Source: Chlorobiaceae bacterium (lineage in GTDB: Bacteria > Bacteroidota > Chlorobiia > Chlorobiales > Chlorobiaceae). From it: DNA of 60,434 bases. The first letter of the stretch is position 1. Each line of letters starts with the position of its first letter. The notes beneath the pieces were generated by a model. It had not been told where the DNA came from. It did not search any database and was given only the letters and a program-made list of their open reading frames with translations. Position numbers and translations under genes: made by a program. Below are positions 39,706 to 50,221 of this stretch, in pieces. The stretch lies in NCBI GenBank assembly GCA_013334565.1, contig JAAXXI010000009.1, forward strand, positions 1-60,434, read 5' to 3'.

Positions 39706-40299
39706 CTACTCGTTATCCTGCCAGTACTCATGGATCCTGATGACAAAATCGGGCAATCTCCGGACAAGCCCGTCAAGGTCCTCCTCGGACATCGACTCAT
39801 AGTCATCGGTTATCTTTCCGAGCACAAAAATGGGAAACGCAAGGACAGCGGCATCGTCATCCTCGAAAAACGGTTTCCAGGCTTCATGGGTCAGTTCCAT
39901 GCCCGTCGTGAACCCGAGGGCCCAATCTTCCACCGCAGCGGCCATTTCCTCTTCGTCATGGTAGCCGATTTTTTCATAAAGCGGCAGAAACTCCTCGGGA
40001 TCTTCCTCGAACTGCATGGCTATGCTGTTCATATGCCTGATGAGGTATTCCCGCAAAAGCGCCGCTTCTTCATCGGAGGAAAACCGGGGCATTTCGCCGT
40101 TCTCCTGGTCCCAGATGTAGGAAATCCAGATATCCTGATGTGGAAGCCCCGGACCGACGATGAGGGCGGTCATGTAACCATCGATCATCTCAACCGAAGT
40201 CATGCTCTCTTCAGGAGCGGTCCCGGAAAGGAGAACGTTCTCGAGAAGCCCGAGCTCTTCATTCGAGAGCGGCTGGAGAAGCGGATCGGATGCATTCAT
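39706..40299 (-). CDS. UPF0149 / YecA-like family protein
   Basis: About 197 acidic residues from ATG 40299. The GYMTALIVGPGL segment with flanking helices and the later LGFTTGMEL-AWKP pattern match the YgfB/YecA (UPF0149) family, whose role is unclear. No zinc-binding SEC-C tail is present. It leads a two-gene unit with the cyclase-like protein. Confidence 0.82.
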   Translation of the reverse strand: MNASDPLLQPLSNEELGLLENVLLSGTAPEESMTSVEMIDGYMTALIVGPGLPHQDIWISYIWDQENGEMPRFSSDEEAALLREYLIRHMNSIAMQFEEDPEEFLPLYEKIGYHDEEEMAAAVEDWALGFTTGMELTHEAWKPFFEDDDAAVLAFPIFVLGKITDDYESMSEEDLDGLVRRLPDFVIRIHEYWQDNE

Positions 40300-40497
40300 G
40301 GTGAAAGAAGTGAAAGATGAAACAAGAAACGGCCCCATAAAGTCAAAGTTATGAAATCGCTCCCGTAAATGCATGGAAATTCAGGATGGAGAGTAAAAAA
40401 GAAAAAACGCACCATATTGATAAAGCACGGTGAAAATGGTATATAGAACACCTTGTCCGTTACGGCTGTTCTTAACTTACCCCTTGAGAGGCATTCC

Positions 40498-42219
40498 ATG
40501 TTCAAGCCCAAGTTCTTTACCGTTCTACCCGAACTGACCCCGGACCGGGTCATGAAAGATATGGTCGCCGGCATCATGGTCGGCATCGTCGCCCTTCCCC
40601 TGGCTATCGCTTTCGCTATCGCATCCGGAGTATCACCGGACAAAGGATTGATCACCGCCGTCATTGGCGGCTTCCTCGTCTCGTTTCTCGGCGGCAGCAG
40701 GGTCCAGATCGGCGGTCCGACAGGCGCATTCATCGTCATCCTTTACGGCATCGTCCAGCAATACGGCATCAACGGCCTCCTCGTGGCGACCATGATGGCC
40801 GGGGTGATCCTCGTGCTGATGGGCATCGCGCAGTTCGGCTCGCTCATCAAGTTCATACCCTATCCGGTCATCGTCGGCTTCACGAGCGGCATCGCCGTCA
40901 TCATCTTCTCCAGCCAGGTCAAGGATTTCCTCGGCCTCGAAACCGGCCCCCTGCCCGGCGATTTCATCGGAAAATGGACGGCATACGCTTCCCATATCGG
41001 CACGTTCAGCCTCTCGAGCTTCCTCGTCGGCATGCTCTCCCTGCTCATCATCGTATTCTGGCCCAGGGTGTCGCGCAAAATACCGGGCTCACTCATCGCC
41101 ATCCTGGTATCGACGCTGCTCGTCCATCTCCTGCATATCGACGTGCCGACCATCGAATCGCGGTTCGGGGAAATTCCATCGACCATTCCTCAGCCCTCAT
41201 TTCCAACTTTCGATTTCTCTTCGGTAAGACAGCTCATCATGCCCGCGACAACCATCGCCCTTCTCGGCGCCATCGAAGCGCTGCTGTCGGCTGTCGTAGC
41301 TGACGGCATGATCGGCGGCAGGCACAAGTCGAACATGGAACTGATAGCCCAGGGAGCGGCAAACATCGTTACCCCGCTCTTCGGGGGCATCCCCGTTACG
41401 GGAGCGATCGCGAGGACCGCAACCAATGTGAAAAACGGAGGAAGGAGCCCTGTCGCCGGCATGGTCCATGCCATTACCCTCCTTGGCATCATGCTGCTCT
41501 TCGGAAGGTGGGCGAAACTCATCCCCATGCCGGCCCTTGCGGCAATCCTGATCGTCGTTTCATGGAACATGAGCGAAATCAGCGTGTTCAAACAGCTCCT
41601 GAAAAGCCCGCGAAGCGACGTCGTCGTGCTCCTGACAACCTTCGGCCTCACGGTCGTCTTCGACCTCACGCTCGCCATCGAAATAGGCATGCTGCTCTCC
41701 GTCATCCTCTTCATGCAGCGGATGGCCGGCCTCGCAAACGTCGGCATAGTCACCAACGAACTGCAGGACCGCGACGAGGAGGATGATCCCAATACCATTG
41801 TCACCAGGAAAATCCCGGATGGCGTCGAAGTCTTTGAAATCAACGGACCGTTTTTCTTCGGGGCCGCATCGAAGTTCAGGGATGCGATGCATATCGTGGA
41901 AAATGCCCCGAAAGTCAGGATCATCAGGATGCGCCAGGTCCTTACCGTAGACGCCACGGGCCTGAACATGCTCAAAGAGCTGCACGAGGACTGCCGGAAA
42001 TCCGGCGCACGGCTGATCCTCTCCGGCGTCCACGCACAGCCGCTCTCGGCCATGCAGCAGTTCGGCCTGCTCGATGACATCGGAGAAGAAAATGTCTTCG
42101 GAAACATCGATGACGCCCTTGACCGCTCCCGTGAGGTCCTCGGCCTGCCGAAACTCGGCAGGGGAAAAAACTTCGTCCCGAGTGTCGAAAGAGAAATCGG
42201 AAAGCATCTTCACAAATAA
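40498..42219 (+). CDS. SulP family anion transporter with STAS domain
   Basis: 573 residues from ATG 40498 (GAGAGG upstream). Eleven to fourteen membrane helices include the family motifs [24 protein letters not shown] and [19 protein letters not shown] cytoplasmic STAS domain begins near 440 ([26 protein letters not shown]). It transports sulfate, bicarbonate or a related anion; the ion cannot be read from sequence. It is a single gene, followed by a very AT-rich 120-bp spacer. Confidence 0.95.
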   Translation: MFKPKFFTVLPELTPDRVMKDMVAGIMVGIVALPLAIAFAIASGVSPDKGLITAVIGGFLVSFLGGSRVQIGGPTGAFIVILYGIVQQYGINGLLVATMMAGVILVLMGIAQFGSLIKFIPYPVIVGFTSGIAVIIFSSQVKDFLGLETGPLPGDFIGKWTAYASHIGTFSLSSFLVGMLSLLIIVFWPRVSRKIPGSLIAILVSTLLVHLLHIDVPTIESRFGEIPSTIPQPSFPTFDFSSVRQLIMPATTIALLGAIEALLSAVVADGMIGGRHKSNMELIAQGAANIVTPLFGGIPVTGAIARTATNVKNGGRSPVAGMVHAITLLGIMLLFGRWAKLIPMPALAAILIVVSWNMSEISVFKQLLKSPRSDVVVLLTTFGLTVVFDLTLAIEIGMLLSVILFMQRMAGLANVGIVTNELQDRDEEDDPNTIVTRKIPDGVEVFEINGPFFFGAASKFRDAMHIVENAPKVRIIRMRQVLTVDATGLNMLKELHEDCRKSGARLILSGVHAQPLSAMQQFGLLDDIGEENVFGNIDDALDRSREVLGLPKLGRGKNFVPSVEREIGKHLHK

Positions 42220-42339
42220 TACTTAACAAGGTTTTAACAAAAATTTTTATTGTTATTAATTTTATTTTCCTAAATTTCAATCAACCAATTAACATTTAGC
42301 CTTATTTTATTAAAATAATTCCGGCATTTCTTTTGCAGT

Positions 42340-42792
42340 ATGGAAAAGATCCTCTTTTTTGAAAAACCGGGATGCAGAAACAACGCCCGCCAGAAAGCCA
42401 TGCTCGAGCTTTCCGGCAACCCTGTTGAAGCTGTCAGCATTCTTGACTACCCATGGACAAAAGAGGAACTGGCGCCCTTCCTCGGCGAAAAGCCGGCAGC
42501 AGAATGCCTGAACCCTTCAGCTCCTGCCGTGAAATCGGGAGAAGTGGACCCTGAAGCTCTGACAAAAGAAGAGGCGATTGAAATGATGGTTCGAGAACCG
42601 ATCCTCATCAAAAGGCCGCTGATGAAAATAGGCCAGAGATGCCTCCAGGGTTTCGATACGGCTACGCTCCGTGAGATCATCAGTCTCGATGCCGTTCCAG
42701 GGGCTGAAAATGTCGTGAGATCCCTGAAAATGACCGATCTCGATTCATGTCCTCTCAACAGCGGATTTTCCTGCACAAACCCGGAACACTGA
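42340..42792 (+). CDS. ArsC/Spx-fold nitrogenase-associated protein (NifO-like)
   Basis: 150 residues with a thioredoxin-like ArsC fold. FFEKPGCRNNARQKAMLE, YPWTKEELAPFLGEKP, KSGEVDPEALTKEEAI and PILIKRPLM are close to the nitrogenase-associated NifO family, where the protein is linked to molybdenum or nitrate control of nitrogenase. A Cys-rich tail (DSCPLNSGFSCTNPEH) is an unusual extension. It leads a short operon with the gene three bases downstream. Nitrogen fixation is common in green sulfur bacteria; no nif genes are in view. Confidence 0.82.
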   Translation: MEKILFFEKPGCRNNARQKAMLELSGNPVEAVSILDYPWTKEELAPFLGEKPAAECLNPSAPAVKSGEVDPEALTKEEAIEMMVREPILIKRPLMKIGQRCLQGFDTATLREIISLDAVPGAENVVRSLKMTDLDSCPLNSGFSCTNPEH

Positions 42793-42795
42793 ACA

Positions 42796-43104
42796 ATGGA
42801 ACAACAATTTCGTCCGCTCGGCACCGTCATGCAGCTCCTCGAAGAGCTCGGACACAAGGTAACTTACGCATACGAAGACCTGGTCTTCGTCGACCATAAC
42901 GATTTCATGCTGCAGTTTGACAATTCGGGCATGCAGCTTCACCTTTTTTTCAACAGGAGCTGTCCCTCGGACGAAGCGGAAAAAATCGAACAGATCATCA
43001 TCCCTGCCGCCGACAGGAAAGGGCTCATCGTATCGAAAAAAGGGCACTACCATATCTCCGAACAGGAAGACGACAACCTGCGCATAGAGTTTTTCGACAA
43101 CTGA
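42796..43104 (+). CDS. Conserved hypothetical protein
   Basis: 102 residues, not recognised. It alternates strands and helices, with an acidic N-terminal helix and a central YEDLVFVDHNDFMLQFD strand pair. It could be a small effector or chaperone-like fold. It starts three bases after the NifO-like stop and is surely co-translated, so it may act in the same process. It has no signal peptide or membrane helix. Confidence 0.78.
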   Translation: MEQQFRPLGTVMQLLEELGHKVTYAYEDLVFVDHNDFMLQFDNSGMQLHLFFNRSCPSDEAEKIEQIIIPAADRKGLIVSKKGHYHISEQEDDNLRIEFFDN

Positions 43105-43220
43105 TTTTTCTCACGATTTTCCCGGTTTTCACCCCCATGAAGGCCGGGAACAAAAACCTTGCCGATATCGGTTGTCATTGCTGGAATCCCGATAACTTTC
43201 CCGCAAATGAACAACGACGC

Positions 43221-43607
43221 ATGGCAACCTGGTACGACAACCTGAAAAAGCCCCCGCTGACTCCCCCGAAAACGATATTCGGTCCGGTATGGGCAATTCT
43301 CTACCTCTTCATCATCGCAGCCCTGGCCGTTTATTTTTTTGCACCATCCAGGCCTGATCCACTGCTGACTGGGCTGGTCCTCATCGTCCATTTCACGGCA
43401 AGCTTCAGCTGGACATCCCTGTTTTTCGGGAAAAGGAAAATCCTTCCCGCACTCATCGACCTCATCGTGATCGATACGACCCTCGCCATGCTGATCGCAC
43501 TTTTTTCAAGGGCAAGCACGATTGCAGCGCTGCTGCTTCTCCCCTATTTCTGCTGGGGATTGTTCGCCTGTTACCTGAACTGGGGAATATGGCGCCTCAA
43601 CCGCTGA
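43221..43607 (+). CDS. TspO/MBR family protein lacking the first helix
   Basis: 128 residues from ATG 43221. WYDNLKKPPLTPPKTIFGPVWAILY, FSWTSLFFGKRK and PYFCWGLFACYLNWGIWRLN are the tryptophan-rich TspO signatures. TspO normally has a membrane helix before WY; here the codons upstream are polar, so only four helices remain. TspO binds tetrapyrroles and affects porphyrin handling, relevant to a chlorophyll-rich cell. The missing helix may be a true variant or a start upstream with a frameshift. Confidence 0.86.
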   Translation: MATWYDNLKKPPLTPPKTIFGPVWAILYLFIIAALAVYFFAPSRPDPLLTGLVLIVHFTASFSWTSLFFGKRKILPALIDLIVIDTTLAMLIALFSRASTIAALLLLPYFCWGLFACYLNWGIWRLNR

Positions 43608-44206
43608 AGGCAAAGCCGACGTTACCGGCATAGTTCCGTTGATTTGATTTGAACAACATGACTGGTTTCGCTACATTTCGCTCTTGAAGGGCAGAGTGTC
43701 AGCCCCGAGCTGTTCAGTTATTGTCCCGAGAATAAGAAGTCGCAAGAAAATCCATTTAAAGAAGCTGTCATTCAGCAATCATTCAGCAATGAAATGAAGC
43801 GAAACATCCTTTTCCTGACTTGGCACTTTGTGGATTCTTCACTTCGTTCAGAATGACAAAAAAAAGGCCGGATGACAAGTAAGCCCGAATGACAAGTAAA
43901 GACCGGATGACCGCAGAAAAAGCAGAATGACAGGAAAAGGGCTGCATGAGATGAAACAACAGCATGACAGGTGCTGGGAGTTGGTTTTGGAACACCGGTG
44001 TCATCCTGAACGAAGCATAGCGGAGTGAAGGATCCATCTTTCTTTGAATTCTTTAAAAAGAAAACATCCGGATTCTTCGCTTTGCCCGGAATGATAAAGT
44101 CGGAGTTGTTTTTGCAATCCCGGATTGACCGTTATTATAATAGCAGGAGTAATAAACCCGGCAGCAAGTCCCTTCTGCCTTCAGACTTTCAAACAACCCG
44201 TACCCG
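43608..44206. other. Intergenic region with dispersed short repeats
   Basis: About 600 bp with no supported gene. Copies of the dispersed repeat occur in both directions: GATTCTTCACTTCGTTCAG (43832-43857), TCATCCTGAACGAAG (44000-44035) and a degraded GATTCTTCGCTTTGCCCGG near 44070. A CAGAATGACAGGAAAAGG-type spacer recurs between them. Confidence 0.6.
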
Positions 44207-44650
44207 ATGAAATATTCAGAAGCGAGACAGGGCCGGACCTTTGTCATAAGGCTCGAAGACGGTGAAGTCATCCACGAGAAACTCGAACAGTTTTCCAGGG
44301 ATCACGGCATCGAACGGGCAACCGTCACAGCCATCGGCGGTGCGGACAAAGGAAGCATCCTGGTGGTAGGGCCGGAAGAGGGGCATGTCAAACCCGTCAG
44401 CATCATGACGCATGAGCTCTACGAAGCCCACGAAGTATTCGGCACGGGAACGATATTCCCCGATCAGGGTGGAAATCCCGTACTGCATATGCACCTGGCG
44501 TGTGGACGGGAAGAAAACACCGTGACAGGCTGCGTCCGCAACGGGGTCAAAGTCTGGCTGGTCATGGAAATCATCCTGACCGAACTGCTCGGCAACACCT
44601 CCATCCGCAGGATCGACCCGGAAACGGGGTTCAAGCTCCTCGATCCCTGA
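44207..44650 (+). CDS. PPC/DUF296 domain protein
   Basis: 147 residues forming one PPC (DUF296) domain: FVIRLEDGEVIHEKLEQF, ATVTAIGGADKGS, PVLHMHLACGREENTVTGC. The His pair in HMHLACG and the conserved Gly-Cys are present. The domain trimerises and is found in plant AHL DNA-binding proteins; bacterial copies have unknown function. It is convergent with ald, 20 bp apart. Confidence 0.88.
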   Translation: MKYSEARQGRTFVIRLEDGEVIHEKLEQFSRDHGIERATVTAIGGADKGSILVVGPEEGHVKPVSIMTHELYEAHEVFGTGTIFPDQGGNPVLHMHLACGREENTVTGCVRNGVKVWLVMEIILTELLGNTSIRRIDPETGFKLLDP

Positions 44651-44670
44651 CCGTCCGGCCTCGTCATCGA

Positions 44671-45774
44671 TCAGATAAAAGGGTTCTCGAGGTAAGGTTT
44701 TCCAAGTGACCTGGCAACCGCCTCGTGCGTCACCGCACCGTTCCAGATATTCAGGCCCAGCGACAGCCCGGGCATCATCACCATGGCGCTCTCGAGCCCG
44801 AAATCGGCGATCCTCCTGATATAGGGCAGGGTGGCTCCGGTAAGGGCCTCGGTCGAGGTCTGGGGGTACGCCGATGGCATGTTCGCGACACAGTAATGCA
44901 GGACCTTTTCTTCGAAATAGACCGGTTTTTCGTGGGTCGTCGGCCGCGATGTCTCGGAGCAACCGCCCTGGTCGATGGAGATGTCGACAAAAACGGCGCC
45001 CGGTTTCATCATCCGGAGCATCTCCCTGGTGATGATTTTCGTTGCGGCTGCACCGGGCACGTTCACCGCCCCGATCAGCAGGTCGCCCGTCTCGAGCTGC
45101 TCCTCGACATGCTGTTCGGTGGAGTAGAGAGTATGGACCTGCGAAGGAAGGGCCGATTCGAGGAAACGCATCCTTTCCTGGCTCACGTCGAGCAGGGTCA
45201 CGACGGACCCGAGCCCGGCTGCGACTTTGGCCGCATGCATACCGGCCGACCCCCCGCCGAAAATCACGACCCTGCAGGGCAGCACGCCCGGAACGCCGCC
45301 AAGCAGCTTCCCTTCCCCGCCCTGATGCCTGGAAAGGTAAAATCCTCCCATCATGACGCTCATCTTCCCTGCGATTTCGCTCATGGGCGCGAGCAGCGGA
45401 AGGCGCCCGTTTTCCTGGACCGTTTCATAGGCAATCGCGGTCACGCCCTGTTCGAGCATTTCTTCAGCCAGTTCAGGAACGCTTGCGAGGTGCAGGAAGG
45501 TAAAAATCATCTGTTCTTTCCGGAAAAAACCGTATTCCTGCTTCAGCGGCTCCTTGACCTTGACGACAAGATCGCTGTTCCATACCTTTTCGGCGGAAGT
45601 GCAGATGACCGCCCCTGCCCGGCTGTACTTCTCGTCGGCAAAGCCGCTGTTCAGGCCGGCACCGGATTCGACGGTTACCTTGTGGCCCGATGAAACGAGA
45701 TGCCGGACTCCGGCTGGAGTGCAGGATACCCTGTTTTCACCGGACTTGATTTCCTTTGGAATACCGATATTCAT
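44671..45774 (-). CDS. ald: Alanine dehydrogenase
   Basis: A 367-residue NAD-dependent alanine dehydrogenase. MNIGIPKEIKSGENRV, LVVKVKEPLKQEY, TFLHLASVPEL and the nucleotide fold VVIFGGGSAGMHAAKVA are followed by VFVDISIDQGGCSETSRPTTH. The glycine-rich loop reads GGGSAG. It converts pyruvate and ammonia to alanine, or the reverse. It is a single gene with a repeat-filled upstream region. Confidence 0.95.
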   Translation of the reverse strand: MNIGIPKEIKSGENRVSCTPAGVRHLVSSGHKVTVESGAGLNSGFADEKYSRAGAVICTSAEKVWNSDLVVKVKEPLKQEYGFFRKEQMIFTFLHLASVPELAEEMLEQGVTAIAYETVQENGRLPLLAPMSEIAGKMSVMMGGFYLSRHQGGEGKLLGGVPGVLPCRVVIFGGGSAGMHAAKVAAGLGSVVTLLDVSQERMRFLESALPSQVHTLYSTEQHVEEQLETGDLLIGAVNVPGAAATKIITREMLRMMKPGAVFVDISIDQGGCSETSRPTTHEKPVYFEEKVLHYCVANMPSAYPQTSTEALTGATLPYIRRIADFGLESAMVMMPGLSLGLNIWNGAVTHEAVARSLGKPYLENPFI

Positions 45775-46092
45775 GGGAAGCAGCTTGAGGTTGAATGATC
45801 GATGGACTCCGTTCTTATTACAACGACATCAGGATGTCACAAATCGATTTGAAAGCGGTTCGTCATTCCCCAATGAAGCATGGCGTAATGAAGAATCCGG
45901 ATTCTTCGCCCTGCCCAGGTTAACAGGGACATGGCGTTTCTTCCATCAGGCAGCCGATGCTTGTAATCGCCGGAGCAATAAGTAAAATGTAACCATTGAT
46001 ACGGTTCCGAAAAACCCCATGCCGCCCTTGCGGCCCAATTTACCGTTTCAGCTCTACCCTTTTTGGGTTATCTTGGCACCTCTTCTTTTTTC
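45775..46092. other. Intergenic region upstream of ald
   Basis: About 320 bp. It holds a dispersed-repeat copy (TCATTCCCCAATGAAGCATG, about 45861-45900) and its inverse just after. No gene is supported. Confidence 0.5.
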
Positions 46093-46268
46093 AGGGCACC
46101 TCTATTTATGGTCGTGAGAAGCACGAGTGCAAGGCGGACGGAGTCCCGATGTTATCGGGATAAACTTTAAACCCGGAGTCCCGACAAGTCGGGATGAGGA
46201 TTTCGATCCCGATTCATCGGGACCAACCCGAGTAATAGGAATTCGGAACAAATAAATAAAGGTGCCCT
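46093..46268. mobile_element. MITE-like element, copy 2
   Basis: 176 bp, near-identical inside to 29092-29263. Terminal inverted repeats are better preserved here: AGGGCACCTCTATTTAT at the left and ATAAATAAAGGTGCCCT at the right, matching at 16 of 17 positions. TTC flanks both ends. It ends 21 bases before a small membrane-protein frame. Confidence 0.75.
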
Positions 46269-46289
46269 TCAGTGTAACCGATCAGATTC

Positions 46290-46562
46290 ATGGATTTTTT
46301 ACTCGACAGCGCATGGTGGGTGACTTTAGCGGCAGTACTTGCTGCTTCTTCAGCCGCGGCCCTTGCCAGGCCGCTGAAATCCGCCCGATGCATCCTCGCA
46401 TGCCTTGCCTGGACAGCATTGCTCGCCTGGACGGCAATGACGCAGGGAACAGTTGCCGCACTTGCATCGCTCACACTTTCGCTGCTTTGGGCCTGCCTGC
46501 TCTTCCTCCTGACCCTCCTGTTCTCGGGGGTGAAGCTGATGGCGAAAAAACGCTACGGCTGA
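46290..46562 (+). CDS. Small hydrophobic protein, hypothetical
   Basis: 90 residues with two to three hydrophobic segments (SAWWVTLAAVLAASSAAALA; ILACLAWTALLAWTA; LLWACLLFLLTLL) and a basic end. No family is recognised and no clear ribosome binding site precedes the ATG. The start lies just beyond the MITE-like element. It may be real, or a chance frame in GC-rich DNA. Confidence 0.42.
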   Translation: MDFLLDSAWWVTLAAVLAASSAAALARPLKSARCILACLAWTALLAWTAMTQGTVAALASLTLSLLWACLLFLLTLLFSGVKLMAKKRYG

Positions 46563-46637
46563 AGGGCAAGCCGTCGAGCTCGAATCGTCCGTAATTCCTT
46601 TCCCGACTGGGCAAAGCTGCCATCAGGGATACTTTTT

Positions 46638-47519
46638 TCAGGTTCCGGCCGAATGCTGCATCGACCTGATGTCGCGCAATGGAGGAGCGCCGAACAAACG
46701 GCTGTACTCCCTGCTGAACTGGGAGGGACTTTCGTAGCCAACCCTGAATGCCGCGGCGGCCGCATCGAGATGCTCGGTCAGCATAAGGCGCTTCGCTTCC
46801 TGCAGGCGCAGACATTTCTGAAACTGCAGCGGGCTCATGGCCGTCAGCGAACGAAAATGGTGGTGGAAGCTCGACGCGCTCATCCTCGAATAATCGGCAA
46901 GCTCCTCAACTCTGAACTGCCGCGCGAAATTGTCTTTCAGCCAGTCTATTGCCCTCGCTATCTGGTAGCTCTGGCTCCCGGCATCGATCATCCGGCGTAT
47001 TCTCCATCCCTGTTCGCCGACAAGAAGGCGGTAGTAGATTTCCCGCTGCACGAGAGGGGAAAGGATCGGAATATCCTCCGGTGTGCCAAGCAGGTCCAGA
47101 AGCCTTTCGAACGCGCCCAGGAGAGGTTGCGATACCTCAGCGACAACCATTCCGCGTCCGGCATCGCCATCCTGGAGAAGAAGAAGCCTGTCGTCGATGA
47201 GCAGCCGTGATATCTCCTGCAGATCGAACCTCAGCGTCATACCGAGGTACGGTTCCGCCGGGGTTGCGCGGGTAACCTGTGCCATGACCGGAAGCCCCAG
47301 GGAAGTGATGAGAAAATGGTTTTCATCGTACCGGTAGACCTCGTCACCAAGCATGACGGTTTTTTCACCCTGGGCTATCAGGCATATGCTCGGCCCGTGC
47401 AGATAGCTCACCGGTCCGGTAGGCGATTCGCTCCGGAATAGCGACAATTCCGGAAGAGCCGTGGCCGAAAGGCTTCCGTTCACAGTCAATCGTGCAATTT
47501 TTTCTGCAAGCTTCTTCAT
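46638..47519 (-). CDS. AraC family transcriptional regulator
   Basis: 293 residues from ATG 47519. An AraC_N cupin-like sensor (about 1-180, LHGPSICLIAQGEKTVMLGDE) is followed by two HTH motifs (about 195-290: FRVEELADYSRMSASSFHHHF and AAAAFRVGYESPSQFSREY). It diverges from the alcohol dehydrogenase gene across 293 bp and probably controls that gene and the aldo/keto reductase after it. The inducer is unknown; AraC_N relatives often respond to aldehydes or alcohols. Confidence 0.92.
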   Translation of the reverse strand: MKKLAEKIARLTVNGSLSATALPELSLFRSESPTGPVSYLHGPSICLIAQGEKTVMLGDEVYRYDENHFLITSLGLPVMAQVTRATPAEPYLGMTLRFDLQEISRLLIDDRLLLLQDGDAGRGMVVAEVSQPLLGAFERLLDLLGTPEDIPILSPLVQREIYYRLLVGEQGWRIRRMIDAGSQSYQIARAIDWLKDNFARQFRVEELADYSRMSASSFHHHFRSLTAMSPLQFQKCLRLQEAKRLMLTEHLDAAAAAFRVGYESPSQFSREYSRLFGAPPLRDIRSMQHSAGT

Positions 47520-47812
47520 GGCTGACAAGCTTCTTCCCTTGTTTTGATGGAGAATATTTTCCAAAAAGATAGTGATTTCAGGCGTCGCATTTCCCAACGG
47601 CAATATCGAAACTGTCCTGCAACATACAATATATCCGGAATAACATTTGGACGATCAGGCAAGAATAAGACAGGATCGATCTATCTCCCGGCTGTTCTTT
47701 TCAATTACCTTGTTCAAAAGAAACGGAAAAGGAAATTCCATTGCAGGAACCATCCGCGCTACCGCGATCGTTAGCCATACTATTGTGCACCATCAAATTT
47801 TCAGGAGGCACC

Positions 47813-49000
47813 ATGAAATTCACCTATTTCAACCCGACCAAACTCATTTTCGGCGAAGGGACCCTTTCACAGCTCGGAACGGAAGTCAGGGCGTTAGGAA
47901 AGAAAGCGCTTCTCGTCACCGGCGGCGGCAGCATCAAACGGAGCGGCACCTTCCGGAAGGCGGTCGCAAGCCTCGAACAGGCCGGCGTCTCTTGGGCCGA
48001 ATGCTCCGGAGTCGAGCCTAATCCCCGTTTATCGACGGTAAACCGGGGGGCTGGAATCGCCAAGGAAGAAGGTTGCGACGTCGTCGTCGCCCTTGGTGGC
48101 GGAAGCACCATGGATGCGGCGAAAGTGATGGCGGCGGCGGTTTTTTACGACGGCGATCCCTGGGACATGATGATCCATGTCCGTGAAAACCGCCATGAAC
48201 CCCAACGGGCACTTCCAATCGTCACCGTTCCGACCCTCGCCGCCACCGGCTCGGAAATGAACGGGGGCGCGGTGATCACCGACGAAAAAACAACCGTCAA
48301 GTCTTTCGTTATCGCGGGATGCCTCTACCCCAGGGTCGCGCTGGTCGACCCTGAACTCGCGATGAGCGTTCCTGCGGACCAGACGGCTTACGGCATATGC
48401 GACCTGATCACGCATGTGACCGAATCGTATTTCAACGGTGTGGACGGCACGCCTCTGCAGGACCGCGTCGCCGTAGGGGTCATTCTCACCGCGATGGAGT
48501 GGGGCTCAAAAGCTGTTGAGAACGGCCAAAACGTCGAAGCGCGCGCCCAGGTGCAGTGGGCGTCGACCGTCGCGCTCATGGGCCTGGTGCAGGCGGGAAG
48601 CTATGCGCCGTTCCCGGTGCACCTCATCGAGCACTCCCTGTCGGCGCACCACGATATCGCCCACGGTGCCGGCCTTTCCATCGTCAGTCCGGCATGGATG
48701 CGGTTTGCCGCCAGATCGCGCCCGGAACGGTTCGCGCAGTTCGCTCACCGGATTTTCGGGATCCCGTTTCAAAAAGATAACGCCACCGAAGCCGCCGCGG
48801 AAGGGATCGGGCGCTTCGAAACCTTCCTGCGCTCTATCGGCTGCCCGACCAGGCTTTCCGAGGTCGGCATCGGAGAGGACCTGCTGGAAAGGTATGCCAA
48901 GGACAGCCTGCTCATCGCAAGTGACGAACAGGGCCGCCTTCCCGGCCGCCCGCCCATGAGCGCGTCGGATATCGTCGAAACGCTTCGGACAGTCTTGTGA
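47813..49000 (+). CDS. Iron-containing alcohol dehydrogenase (YqhD/BDH-like)
   Basis: 395 residues from ATG 47813 (AGGAGG upstream). N-terminus MKFTYFNPTKLIFGEG, nucleotide loop VVALGGGSTMDAAKVMA, and the metal-binding set in VHLIEHSLSAHHDIAHGAGLS match NADP-dependent type III alcohol dehydrogenases that reduce aldehydes. It is followed 40 bases later by an aldo/keto reductase and divergent from an AraC regulator. The trio looks like an aldehyde-detoxification set. Confidence 0.92.
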   Translation: MKFTYFNPTKLIFGEGTLSQLGTEVRALGKKALLVTGGGSIKRSGTFRKAVASLEQAGVSWAECSGVEPNPRLSTVNRGAGIAKEEGCDVVVALGGGSTMDAAKVMAAAVFYDGDPWDMMIHVRENRHEPQRALPIVTVPTLAATGSEMNGGAVITDEKTTVKSFVIAGCLYPRVALVDPELAMSVPADQTAYGICDLITHVTESYFNGVDGTPLQDRVAVGVILTAMEWGSKAVENGQNVEARAQVQWASTVALMGLVQAGSYAPFPVHLIEHSLSAHHDIAHGAGLSIVSPAWMRFAARSRPERFAQFAHRIFGIPFQKDNATEAAAEGIGRFETFLRSIGCPTRLSEVGIGEDLLERYAKDSLLIASDEQGRLPGRPPMSASDIVETLRTVL

Positions 49001-49016
49001 TGGAGCATCTCTGTAA

Positions 49017-50036
<1,020 letters not shown>

Positions 50037-50221
50037 ACAAAAAGATTTGCATCTGAAAGCTGCAACGAAATCCTTGCTCGTGAACTCATCGAGACCCGGA
50101 AAAAGAGAAAACTCCGATCTGCTCTCCGGCCAGTTTGTTTCCGGTGCCCGGAATGCCGGGCACCGTTCTGAAAAAATATTCCTGAACAAGAAAAACGACA
50201 TGGGGAGTTCCCGCTGACTGG

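Noticed and set aside
42321..42337. A GGCA-N8-TTGCA sequence resembling a sigma-54 promoter upstream of the NifO-like gene
   Set aside because: The -24/-12 spacing fits, but transcription would start about eight bases inside the coding region, leaving no start codon or ribosome site for the protein.
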